Source: DATJAJ01 sp035622335 (lineage in GTDB: Archaea > Thermoproteota > Nitrososphaeria > Nitrososphaerales > Gagatemarchaeaceae). From it: a DNA stretch of 48,201 nucleotides. The stretch covers positions 1 through 48,201 of the forward strand of contig DASPVO010000071.1 of the NCBI GenBank assembly GCA_035622335.1, read 5' to 3'. Positions 34,668 to 41,740 of this stretch are shown here, one piece after another (position 1 is the first letter of the stretch; every line of letters begins with the position of its first letter). The position numbers and the translations under genes were made by a program. The notes under the pieces were generated by a model. That model was not told the DNA's origin and did not search any database. It worked only from the letters and a program-made list of their open reading frames with translations.

Positions 34668-36374
34668 CTATGCAAGCGCCTTCCAAGCGGAGACGATGTC
34701 TGAACCCCTCTCGACGAGTTCGGGACCTACCAGCTGACGGTCAGCGAGTTCTCGCATGGTCGAGTCGACCGAACTCATGTTCTCTACTCCCCCGGCGAGT
34801 TCGTTTGATGTGGCCGAACGGTGGGGCTTCTCCAACAGACTGGACAGGATCGGCCAGTTCCTCCCTGATCTGGCCGAAACTTTTGCGAGATACTTGTCGA
34901 GCTTCTCGTCTGGGAGCACCGACCTATAGACAGCCCATCCCATCGCCGCTATCGAGATCGCAACGAGCGTCAGAGTGCCGAGACCTTCTGAATCCGTTCG
35001 CAGCCCACTGAGGAACGACGACCAGGGGGAGTAGGACGCCTGAGTCTCAAAACTCTGGCCCCAAGCGTCTCCGACATCTGCGATGAACTGCGTGGCGTCA
35101 GCGGTCGCATTCGCGTCATCGAATTGCCGCTCGAACCCGATACCTACGTTGCACTGTACAACAGTCGTCCCGTTGAGGAATGACATGACCGCCTTGCCCG
35201 CATACACGAGCATAACAGCTCCCGGTCGCACATAGGTAGCCAGAGTGCCCTCGAAGGGACCAAACTGGGTCGAGTTGTAGGATGGACCATTCCAGCCCGA
35301 CAACCTTCCCGAGGGGGCGTTCGAGACGATCTGACCAAGCGACAGCTCGTAGTACATCGTGTAGTTCTTGACCTCCGGGTCGTAGCCGGGCACGTAGGAC
35401 CGTTGTATGGAATACAACTGAGACGAGTTAGACAAGGTCTCCGAGGAGTTGACCTGCCAGCCCGCGGGCGTAACAGGGATAGGGCTGGCAACCACCCCTC
35501 TTGGGCTGTACCGGACCGTCTGCGGAGCTCCGTCCACAAGAGCCAACGCGGGGAGGGCGGCCGAAGCGAGCAATAGGGAGACAAGTGCTACTGCCAGAAG
35601 ACCCCAGGCACCGAAGCTCTCGGGTCCAGTTGCCCCGTGGACCTTGACTCCGCACACTGAGCAGAAGCCGTTCCTGAGGACCCGATGCTCCGCGCAGACT
35701 GGGCCTTGTTCTCTCGGGAGGAGAGTAATACTGCGAATGCCTGGAAGGACCAACGCTAAGAGTGGGATTGGCACGAGAAGGACGGGGTCGATACCGTGCA
35801 CGATCGGCCCGGGCCTGAACCACGCCAACAGACCGAGTAAGACCAGGACCACCGGAACGGCCATCGCCTTCGGCCGTCGTCCGACGTACACCAGAAAGAA
35901 TCCGAGAAAGGCGACGTAGAGAAGCGCTATCAGAGGCACGCCTCCAATGGAAGTGATCAGACTAGTCGGAGTGAAAGAAAGCGAGAAGATCGCTAACAAC
36001 GGTAGCATCGACCTGAGGACTCCGGTCCCCATTCTGAAGGCGACGTAACCGAGGACGAACACGTAGAGCGATTCATAGTGGAACCATGCCACGTCACCAG
36101 AGTAGGAGCCATACACGTAGAGGCCTGCGGCACACGCAAGAAGTGACAGACCCCAGGGAAAGCTCGCATGAGAGAGCTCGAGGCGAACCTTGAGGATGCG
36201 CCACTTTAGACCAGCACCGAGTACGAGCAGCGATGAGGCGACGAAGAAGAGCGAGAGCTGCTGTGGCGAGGTGAAGAGGCTAATGAACCTGGAGAAGTCG
36301 TAGAAATAGACGAGCGCGACAAATGGCATCAACGTCAGCAGCTTCATGGTACTCCCCGCGATCGTGTTGGTCAC
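34668..36374 (-). CDS. Polytopic membrane protein with zinc-knuckle-like loop and outside domain
   Basis: A 568-aa protein. Eight hydrophobic segments (about 10-27, 40-56, 72-89, 101-117, 120-140, 143-164, 170-186, 196-213) are followed by a cytoplasmic loop with C227-x2-H230-x7-C238-x2-C241, a zinc-binding pattern. Another helix at 254-280 leads to an outside domain (about 285-460) starting TPAGWQVNSSE with YSIQRSYVPGY and NYTMYYEL, then a helix at about 466-484 and a cytoplasmic end (STMRELADRQLVGPELVERG) that could be a small winged helix. The helix bundle vaguely recalls exosortase N-termini and the outside domain recalls EpsI, but no catalytic Cys motif is present; this is weak. The start is GTG at 36374, overlapping the upstream stop as GTGA. 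Confidence 0.85.
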   Translation of the reverse strand: MTNTIAGSTMKLLTLMPFVALVYFYDFSRFISLFTSPQQLSLFFVASSLLVLGAGLKWRILKVRLELSHASFPWGLSLLACAAGLYVYGSYSGDVAWFHYESLYVFVLGYVAFRMGTGVLRSMLPLLAIFSLSFTPTSLITSIGGVPLIALLYVAFLGFFLVYVGRRPKAMAVPVVLVLLGLLAWFRPGPIVHGIDPVLLVPIPLLALVLPGIRSITLLPREQGPVCAEHRVLRNGFCSVCGVKVHGATGPESFGAWGLLAVALVSLLLASAALPALALVDGAPQTVRYSPRGVVASPIPVTPAGWQVNSSETLSNSSQLYSIQRSYVPGYDPEVKNYTMYYELSLGQIVSNAPSGRLSGWNGPSYNSTQFGPFEGTLATYVRPGAVMLVYAGKAVMSFLNGTTVVQCNVGIGFERQFDDANATADATQFIADVGDAWGQSFETQASYSPWSSFLSGLRTDSEGLGTLTLVAISIAAMGWAVYRSVLPDEKLDKYLAKVSARSGRNWPILSSLLEKPHRSATSNELAGGVENMSSVDSTMRELADRQLVGPELVERGSDIVSAWKALA

Positions 36375-37081
36375 TGCTGGCCCTCCGGTCCCGAGACTTC
36401 AAACGACATTGGGATGGACCAGCTGCCGTTTCCGAGGTCGTGCGAACACACGTGAAGTGACACTCGTTGATTCGTCGCTGCGGCTACAAGTACAGCGAGC
36501 AGGCTCGCGACGGGGCAGCCAGCGCATCCTCCTTCCTGCTTCACGCTGTCCTCGCAGCCGCACTCGGTGGGTCCGCCCTTGATGGTCGCCACGACCCCGT
36601 CTTCCTCCTTTCTGAGGGCGACAGAGTCTGCGAGCCCGAAGTCGGCTCGCATCACTTCTGGAAGCGAGCCGCTGATACTCTCGAAGGTTATTTTGGAGAG
36701 ACCTGACTCCTTGACGAAGAGCTCGGCCAACGACCTCCCCGGTGGGGTAAAGCTCTTCGCACGCGCCCATGGAGGGGCTCCCTTGGGCCCCGTCCGAAGC
36801 ACCACCTCGTTCACCGACGCACCATTAGGGACGTAAACGAACCTCAGGTGCCTGCTCCCTTGGAGTTCCTGGGCGAATCGACTCGAAGACGCGAGGGCTG
36901 CGTCGAAGACTCCTGCGGGGACCCTAGCCCTAGGATCCCTAAAGAGGAGGACAGCTCCAGCAACAAATGCCACTATTGAATCAATCTCGATGACGACATA
37001 TCTGTACCTGACCGAGAGGACCAGCAAGACAGCGCTCAGGAGCACGAACCCGATGCCGGCGGTCTTGGAGGAGCGGCCCAC
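36371..37081 (-). CDS. Membrane-anchored protein with a CxC...CxxC cluster, unknown function
   Basis: A 236-aa protein: two hydrophobic segments at about 8-24 and 30-48, then a soluble domain of about 185 residues containing LRFVYVPNGASVNEVVL, GRSLAELFVKESGLSKITFES and C174-G-C176...C186-x2-C189, followed by ASLLAVLVAAATNQRVSLHVC. The four Cys could bind zinc or an iron-sulfur cluster, or act in redox. No family recognised. The start is GTG at 37081, the first start after the epimerase stop at 37113; an ATG at 37189 would overlap the epimerase by about 76 nt. Its stop overlaps the next gene as GTGA. Part of the four-gene membrane module. Confidence 0.75.
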   Translation of the reverse strand: MGRSSKTAGIGFVLLSAVLLVLSVRYRYVVIEIDSIVAFVAGAVLLFRDPRARVPAGVFDAALASSSRFAQELQGSRHLRFVYVPNGASVNEVVLRTGPKGAPPWARAKSFTPPGRSLAELFVKESGLSKITFESISGSLPEVMRADFGLADSVALRKEEDGVVATIKGGPTECGCEDSVKQEGGCAGCPVASLLAVLVAAATNQRVSLHVCSHDLGNGSWSIPMSFEVSGPEGQQ

Positions 37082-37112
37082 CCGAGAATAGAGCTTCGAG
37101 ACCGCTGTATCC

Positions 37113-38087
37113 TCAGACGTCTTCGGTTCCCCCTGGACCGGTACGAAGCGAGGCCAGAAAGCTTCGCAGCCCCTGGTCCAACCCGACATGGGGCTCCCAC
37201 CCGAGCAGCTTCTTCGCCTTTCTGTTGTCCGCCTCGGTATGAGGGAAGTCAGCGAGGCTGCCTTCGACGTACTCGGGGGAGAGCTTGCCCACTGCACCCA
37301 TGATGCCGATCAGTCTCTCGGCCAGCTCTGTTATCGTCGTCCTCTTGCCGAAGCCGATGTTGAATGACTCTCCAGCGAGGCCCTCGCTCTCCGCCGCCTT
37401 CACCGTCGCTTCAACCACGTCCGAGACGTACGTGAAGTCGCGGCTGTGGGTGCCGTCTCCCTGAATGACCGGGCGCTTGCCTTCAGAGATCGCCTTTGCG
37501 AACCTGTGTATCACCTGATCCGGTCGCCCGCGCGGACCGTAGACCGAGAAGTATCGGAGCGAGACGACGTAGGTGCCATAGAGGCGGCTGAAGACTGACG
37601 CGTACTGCTCCGCGACGAGCTTCGAGACGCCGTATGGAGACGTCGGGTTCGTTGGGTGCACTTCGTCGATGGGGAGGTACTTCGGCTCCCCGAAGATGGA
37701 TGACGAAGAGGCGTTCACCACGCGCTTCACCCTGTTCTCTCTGGCCGCTCCCAGGACGTTGAGAGTACCGCTGACGTTGACGAGGCTGGTCTCTCTTGGA
37801 TGCTCGAGGCTGTAGCCCACTCCGGCCTGCCCCGCTTCGTGGAAGACCACGTCCGACCCCTTCATCGCCGACTTCAGCTTGTCGTACTCGAGAATGTCGC
37901 CGTCTATCAGCCTGAACTTCGGGTCGCTCGAAGCCCCGATTATGTTTGCTTCCTTCCCCTTGTAGAACTTGTCGAACCTGTCGTAAACCGTGACGAAGGC
38001 TCCGGTACCGAGCATCCGGTCAGTGAGGTGCGAGCCAATGAAGCCCGCGCCCCCAGTGATGAAGACCGAGGAACCGTTGAGGTTCAG
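37113..38087 (-). CDS. NAD-dependent nucleotide-sugar epimerase with CTG start
   Basis: A 324-aa extended SDR enzyme. The first ATG in frame (38015) would remove the NAD-binding motif. Upstream, the frame reads VFITGGAGFIGSHLTDR, the required GxxGxxG, back to a CTG at 38087. That CTG forms CTGA with the stop of the preceding GT4 gene, and GGAGG lies 5 nt before it; there is no ATG, GTG or TTG in frame. Other motifs are VVNASSSSIFGE, SPYGVSKLVAEQ (YxxxK), SLRYFSVYGPRGRPD and GDGTHSRDFTYVSDVV. Likely a UDP-glucose or UDP-GlcNAc 4-epimerase or related enzyme supplying sugars to the cluster; the substrate is not known. It differs clearly from the epimerase at 1962-2936. Confidence 0.92.
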   Translation of the reverse strand: MNLNGSSVFITGGAGFIGSHLTDRMLGTGAFVTVYDRFDKFYKGKEANIIGASSDPKFRLIDGDILEYDKLKSAMKGSDVVFHEAGQAGVGYSLEHPRETSLVNVSGTLNVLGAARENRVKRVVNASSSSIFGEPKYLPIDEVHPTNPTSPYGVSKLVAEQYASVFSRLYGTYVVSLRYFSVYGPRGRPDQVIHRFAKAISEGKRPVIQGDGTHSRDFTYVSDVVEATVKAAESEGLAGESFNIGFGKRTTITELAERLIGIMGAVGKLSPEYVEGSLADFPHTEADNRKAKKLLGWEPHVGLDQGLRSFLASLRTGPGGTEDV

Positions 38088-39247
38088 TTCGCCCTCCGAA
38101 CCTCCTCATAGATCGAGCACATTGTGGCGGCGAGCGAGGAGTACCGGTTCGAGCTGACCCTTTCGCGTCCACGCCGGCCCATCTCTGCGGCGAGATTCTT
38201 GTCGCGAAGGACGTCCCTGATCCTCGAGCTGAGCTCCGCTAGGTCTCCCTTTTCGACGAGGTATCCTTCCACACCGTCGGTAATCTGGTACGGGACACCA
38301 CCAACTCTGTTCGCGATTATCGGCCTCGACTGGGACATTGCCTCGAAGATGGCCTGGCTGGTCCCCTCGTAAGCCGTGGGAAGGACGAAGACGTCGCTGG
38401 CCGCGTACGCTGACATCTTGTCTTGGAAGTCTAGGATGGGCCCGAGGAACCGGACGTTAGGGCTGACCCCGAGTTCCGCCGCCCTGGACTCCAGGTGGCT
38501 CCGGTAGCCCGACTGGTCGGGTCCCACGAAGATGAAGGTAGCGGTCGGAAATTCCTTCAAGACCGAGGGAACCACCTCTAGTAAGTCCTGTGGGCCCTTC
38601 TGCGGGTTGAGTCTCCCGAGGAAGAGCAGCATGGGCGCCCCGTCAATGTCGTACTTGCTCCTGAACGCCCCTCCTTCGAAGTTTGAAAGACAGTCGTCTC
38701 TTATCCCGGAGGGAGTTACGATGGCCTTTCCCGCGCAGTCGGTCAGCTTCGACATCGGCTCGATGAGATTAGGCGAACGGAAGAGCACGCGGTCGGCGCT
38801 GGGGAGAGACCTCCTGGCCATGTATCCGTCCATCACGCGCATGGGCAGCCGCTTGTACCAGACCCTGGGAATCATGGAGTGGACGTCGAAGATTGTCAAC
38901 ACGGTCCCGCTCCCGCTCTGTCTTCCGGCCCGCATCGCTGTGACGCTGTGCGGCTGGGCGTAGTCGTACGAGTGGACGACGTCGAAAGACCCCTCCTCAA
39001 GGCCCTCTCGTAATCCGTCCCAGACCTTCGCCCTGTAGGTCAAGTCTATCTTTAGTGGGAGCCGGTGGACGCTGATGCCGTCAATCGACTCGGATTGTGG
39101 TGCTGTGCTCCCGTTGTACCTGTTCGCAGTGAAGACGTGGACCTCGTGGCCGAGCTTGACCAGCTCCGAAGACATGTTGTAGACGTACCACTCTGCGCCC
39201 CCGAGCATGAATGGCTGGAAGTAGACGTTGACCTGGGCTATCTTCAA
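38084..39247 (-). CDS. GT4 family glycosyltransferase
   Basis: A 387-aa GT-B enzyme. It begins LKIAQVNVYFQPFMLGGAEWYVYNMSSELVKLGHEVHVFTANRY, a full GT4 N-terminus with the GGAE loop, then VVHSYDYAQPHSV. The C-terminal half has MLLFLGRLNPQKGPQDLLEVV, ATFIFVGPDQSGYRS, and PTAYEGTSQAIFEAMSQSRPIIAN with the EX7E motif, then GGVPYQITDGVEGYLV. The start is TTG at 39247, forming TTGA with the stop of the deacetylase gene; the longer open frame to 39433 encodes only an Arg/His-rich shadow of that gene. It sits between deacetylase and epimerase with overlaps at both ends. Confidence 0.93.
   Translation of the reverse strand: MKIAQVNVYFQPFMLGGAEWYVYNMSSELVKLGHEVHVFTANRYNGSTAPQSESIDGISVHRLPLKIDLTYRAKVWDGLREGLEEGSFDVVHSYDYAQPHSVTAMRAGRQSGSGTVLTIFDVHSMIPRVWYKRLPMRVMDGYMARRSLPSADRVLFRSPNLIEPMSKLTDCAGKAIVTPSGIRDDCLSNFEGGAFRSKYDIDGAPMLLFLGRLNPQKGPQDLLEVVPSVLKEFPTATFIFVGPDQSGYRSHLESRAAELGVSPNVRFLGPILDFQDKMSAYAASDVFVLPTAYEGTSQAIFEAMSQSRPIIANRVGGVPYQITDGVEGYLVEKGDLAELSSRIRDVLRDKNLAAEMGRRGRERVSSNRYSSLAATMCSIYEEVRRAN
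38093..38097 (-). promoter_or_regulatory. Ribosome-binding site in front of a CTG start
   Basis: GGAGG on the minus strand is followed by GCGAA (5 nt) and CTG 38087, inside the last codons of the upstream GT4. Its position supports CTG as the true initiation codon of the epimerase. Confidence 0.6.
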
Positions 39248-40131
39248 TTCAGCAGCTCTTGCTTCACGCCGGCTCCGATCACTGGCCCGGGCTCGCCCAT
39301 GCTGGCGGCGATCTCCGACATGGTACTGGTCGCCATCAGGCCAGACTCTCTCCGATCTCTGAGATATGCGAAGACGGGGTCCAGCGTCCTCTCCGCCATG
39401 GTGCCGGGGTTGCCCTCGGTCGTGATGCTCCAAGGGTGGGTCCAGAGATGGAAGACGGCAGAACGGGCTTGACAGGCGTCAACGAAGTGCCTGATCAGGG
39501 ACTCGGCGCCCAGGGACTTTTGGTCAACATAGTAGACCGGCCTGATGTTCCATAACCCCTCGTTTGCAACCGGAGGCCCGATAGCCCTCCTTGCTCCTCT
39601 GTACGACAGGAACCCCAGTCGACGGAGCATCCCGAAGTAACCTTCCCTGTTCTTTGGGAAGACGAAAGTAGTGGGTGGCGGGGCAAGGGAAAGGTACGAG
39701 ACGCAACGGCGCACGTCGGCCTCATATTGATCCTCGGTGGACTCGTTCGCGTAGATGTGCGAGTATGTGTGGATACCCACTTCCTGCCTGACGGAAGAGC
39801 TCAGAATCGACTCGTATGCTTCCCGGTCCTCTTCGGCGGTCTTGCCGCAGATTGCCCACGTCAAGGGAACTCCGTACTTCTCCGACAGGTCAAGAAGGAG
39901 CCTCGTTCCGATGTGATTGCTCTGGTACCGACCCTCCCTGGTCACGTCGAAATCGACCGAGATGCAGCACGCGGACGGCACCCCACCCGGGTAGGTTGGG
40001 GGCGTCCCTGTGGGTCCGAACCCGATCTTCATCAGGCGCAGGGCTGCGCTCGAGGTTGCATCAGGCGCGAATGAGCCCGAGCGAGCGACCCACTCCAAGG
40101 CAACGGCCTTCGCGCCCCTCTTCAGGTTCAC
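39244..40131 (-). CDS. Polysaccharide deacetylase (NodB homology, CE4)
   Basis: A 295-aa protein with the NodB metal-binding motifs: SVDFDVT (the Asp of motif 1) and EVGIHTYSHIYAN (His-x3-His of motif 2). TTFVFPKNREGYF fits motif 3 and VFHLWTHPWSI the late His motif. Members of CE4 remove N- or O-acetyl groups from GlcNAc-containing polymers or lipid-linked sugars using a divalent metal. No signal peptide is evident, so action on a cytoplasmic-side lipid-linked or nucleotide-linked sugar is more likely than on an external polymer (inference). The start is GTG at 40131; the 244-nt spacer upstream has an AT-rich promoter-like stretch. The stop overlaps the GT4 start as TTGA. Confidence 0.9.
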   Translation of the reverse strand: MNLKRGAKAVALEWVARSGSFAPDATSSAALRLMKIGFGPTGTPPTYPGGVPSACCISVDFDVTREGRYQSNHIGTRLLLDLSEKYGVPLTWAICGKTAEEDREAYESILSSSVRQEVGIHTYSHIYANESTEDQYEADVRRCVSYLSLAPPPTTFVFPKNREGYFGMLRRLGFLSYRGARRAIGPPVANEGLWNIRPVYYVDQKSLGAESLIRHFVDACQARSAVFHLWTHPWSITTEGNPGTMAERTLDPVFAYLRDRRESGLMATSTMSEIAASMGEPGPVIGAGVKQELLN

Positions 40132-40375
40132 CTTCAGGCTGACCCGTGTCTTCCTGAGGGTGGATTGGAGGGCTCAGACGCTCCGGATGGAGCCAAAATC
40201 AACTCGGATAGACCTGAAGCTCATAGAATATGAACTTCATAATCATGTCGATGTACTTCTGCTTCATAATACTTTTATTTTCTATATCTGGATTGAGAAT
40301 ATAGGGTGTGTGGGGGTGCTCACAAACCTGAAGCGATACACCTCAAACGGTGGTCGATTCAACTGCACACCCAGC
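40132..40375 (-). promoter_or_regulatory. AT-rich promoter region inside the minus-strand cluster
   Basis: A 244-nt gap, the longest between minus-strand genes in 27724-43647. About 40262-40305 is strikingly AT-rich (minus strand: CCAGATATAGAAAATAAAAG then TATT) and offers TATA-like elements for a second transcription unit starting at the deacetylase. The 9-mer CTTCATAAT occurs twice, 28 nt apart, on the plus strand. At 40310-40325 the minus strand reads TTGTGAGCACCCCCAC, matching the start region of the gene at 44143 in all but one base. Confidence 0.45.
40199..40267 (-). CDS. Possible 22-codon leader or small protein
   Basis: ATG 40267 opens a 22-codon frame (MKQKYIDMIMK ... QVYPS) directly after an AT-rich block that contains ATATAG and AAATAAAAG. 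It ends 68 nt before the GTG start of the deacetylase. Its amphipathic, Ile/Met/Tyr-rich composition and position just after a promoter-like element are compatible with a leader peptide, but so short a frame may be chance. Confidence 0.25.
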   Translation of the reverse strand: MKQKYIDMIMKFIFYELQVYPS

Positions 40376-41740
40376 TTATTCCTGTGAAGAGTTCTCAGTG
40401 AAAAGTTTCTCATGTATTGCCTTGTAGTCTTGCAATAATTGTAAGCCCTCCTGTGTAGCCTGGTAGTACTTGCCGCCGAAGGTGGTCTCGGACCGGAGCA
40501 GACCCCTCTTCTCCAGTGAATCTATGGTGATCCTGAGGTCGTTGTAGGAGATGTTTGCCGCCTTCATTATGTGGGTGGGCCGAAGAGGCTGGAAAGAGGC
40601 CGCCTGGATGATGTCGATGTATATCTCGATCTTCGACCTCCTCTTGAGGGCGGCGTCGGTCTTGGGTCCCTGGTTGATCCTCTTGATCTCATCTATCATT
40701 ATCTGGACCGGGTTGTCCATGCCCCTCACGAGGAGAGCTGCCTTCTCGCTGAACTCCTTCTGTTGGTTCTCGTCCAGGTAGTTCGAAGCGTACCGCACGA
40801 TCTGTTTCGGCTCCACAGAGTGCGGGATGTAGCGATGGAGCTCAGCGACGGGCTTCGACACGTTCCAGTAGATAGCGCTGACGGCGGGTTTGCCCAGAGT
40901 GAAGGCCTCCATCAGCATCGTCTCCGCCGCGCCTAGCGCGACAGTGGCGTGAGCGACCGGCGACTCGCTCATCGAGGCGTCGAGCACCGCCACGCCCATC
41001 TTGGAGTATCTCCTCTTCTGTGACTCCGTCCTCGGAAGCACGGCGACCGTAGCGTTCGTCTCCTTTTGCAACATCTCGACCGCCCTCTCGAGGATCGGCT
41101 CGTGGTTGGGGAAGAAGCTCGCGAACTCGGGCTCGGGACGGACGAAGATTATCGGGGGCTTGATGTTGAGCCTCTCGTAGGGGTTCTCGGGGCTCACCTC
41201 CGCTCCCTTCAGGTATCCCGTGTGAAAGCCGTTGAACCAGACGACCTTGTCCGGGTCGATTATGCCGTTCGCGTAGAGCTCCTGGAAGGTGTAGTACCTG
41301 GGCGCGAAGACCTTGCTCGCGAGGGGGAAGACCATCTGGTTCACGTGCTTCTCCCTCTCGTCGTAGAAGATCGTCCAGGAGGGTATGTTGAGCCCGAAGG
41401 CTACCCTGACCGCCTCCGGCCACCGCTCGGTGAGGAGGAGGTCCGGCTTCTCCCGCTCGATGATGGGCAGGAGTATCTGTATGTTCTGGGCGTAGGCCTC
41501 TAGCTTGTTGCCTAGGTCTCTGCCTCCGTGCTTACCCACGGGTATGAAGTCTATCTCCTTCGCCTTGAGTATCTCCTGGATCTTGTCGTGGTCCCTCGCC
41601 GTGACCACGAAGGTGTACTCGCGTTCGAGCTCCTTGATGAGTGGAGAGAAGAAGTTCGCCTGGAAGGGAGTGCTCATGGCGACCCAGATCTTTCTGATCT
41701 TGGTCGGAGGAGCTGGAGCAGCTCCTGGGTTCTCCGCCAT
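40376..41740 (-). CDS. DUF354-type glycosyltransferase-like protein fused to a winged helix (HTH_45-like)
   Basis: A 454-aa protein. Residues about 12-350 follow the DUF354 family, a GT-B-like group in archaea: IWVAMSTPFQANFFSPLIKEL, FVVTARDHDKIQEIL, KPDLLLTERWPEAVRVAFGL, PPIIFVRPEPEFASF and ALGAAETMLMEAFTLGKPAVSA. After a short linker (residues 350-362) comes a C-terminal winged helix: RRSKIEIYIDIIQAAS, PTHIMKAANISYNDLRITID, SLEKRGLLRSE, KYYQATQEGLQLLQDYK, matching the archaeal HTH_45 pattern (KxxIMxxANLSY...LxxLxxxGLI). It is one uninterrupted frame. The start is ATG at 41740, sharing its A with the stop of the phosphosugar transferase (TGATG). The usual DUF354 length is about 340-360 aa, so the wing is an addition. 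The role of the fusion is unknown; DNA-bound feedback control is a guess. Confidence 0.9.
   Translation of the reverse strand: MAENPGAAPAPPTKIRKIWVAMSTPFQANFFSPLIKELEREYTFVVTARDHDKIQEILKAKEIDFIPVGKHGGRDLGNKLEAYAQNIQILLPIIEREKPDLLLTERWPEAVRVAFGLNIPSWTIFYDEREKHVNQMVFPLASKVFAPRYYTFQELYANGIIDPDKVVWFNGFHTGYLKGAEVSPENPYERLNIKPPIIFVRPEPEFASFFPNHEPILERAVEMLQKETNATVAVLPRTESQKRRYSKMGVAVLDASMSESPVAHATVALGAAETMLMEAFTLGKPAVSAIYWNVSKPVAELHRYIPHSVEPKQIVRYASNYLDENQQKEFSEKAALLVRGMDNPVQIMIDEIKRINQGPKTDAALKRRSKIEIYIDIIQAASFQPLRPTHIMKAANISYNDLRITIDSLEKRGLLRSETTFGGKYYQATQEGLQLLQDYKAIHEKLFTENSSQE

Noticed and set aside
39248..39433. 62-residue extension of the GT4 at 38084
   Set aside because: It is a shadow of the deacetylase gene; TTG 39247 gives an exact GT4 N-terminus and a TTGA overlap.
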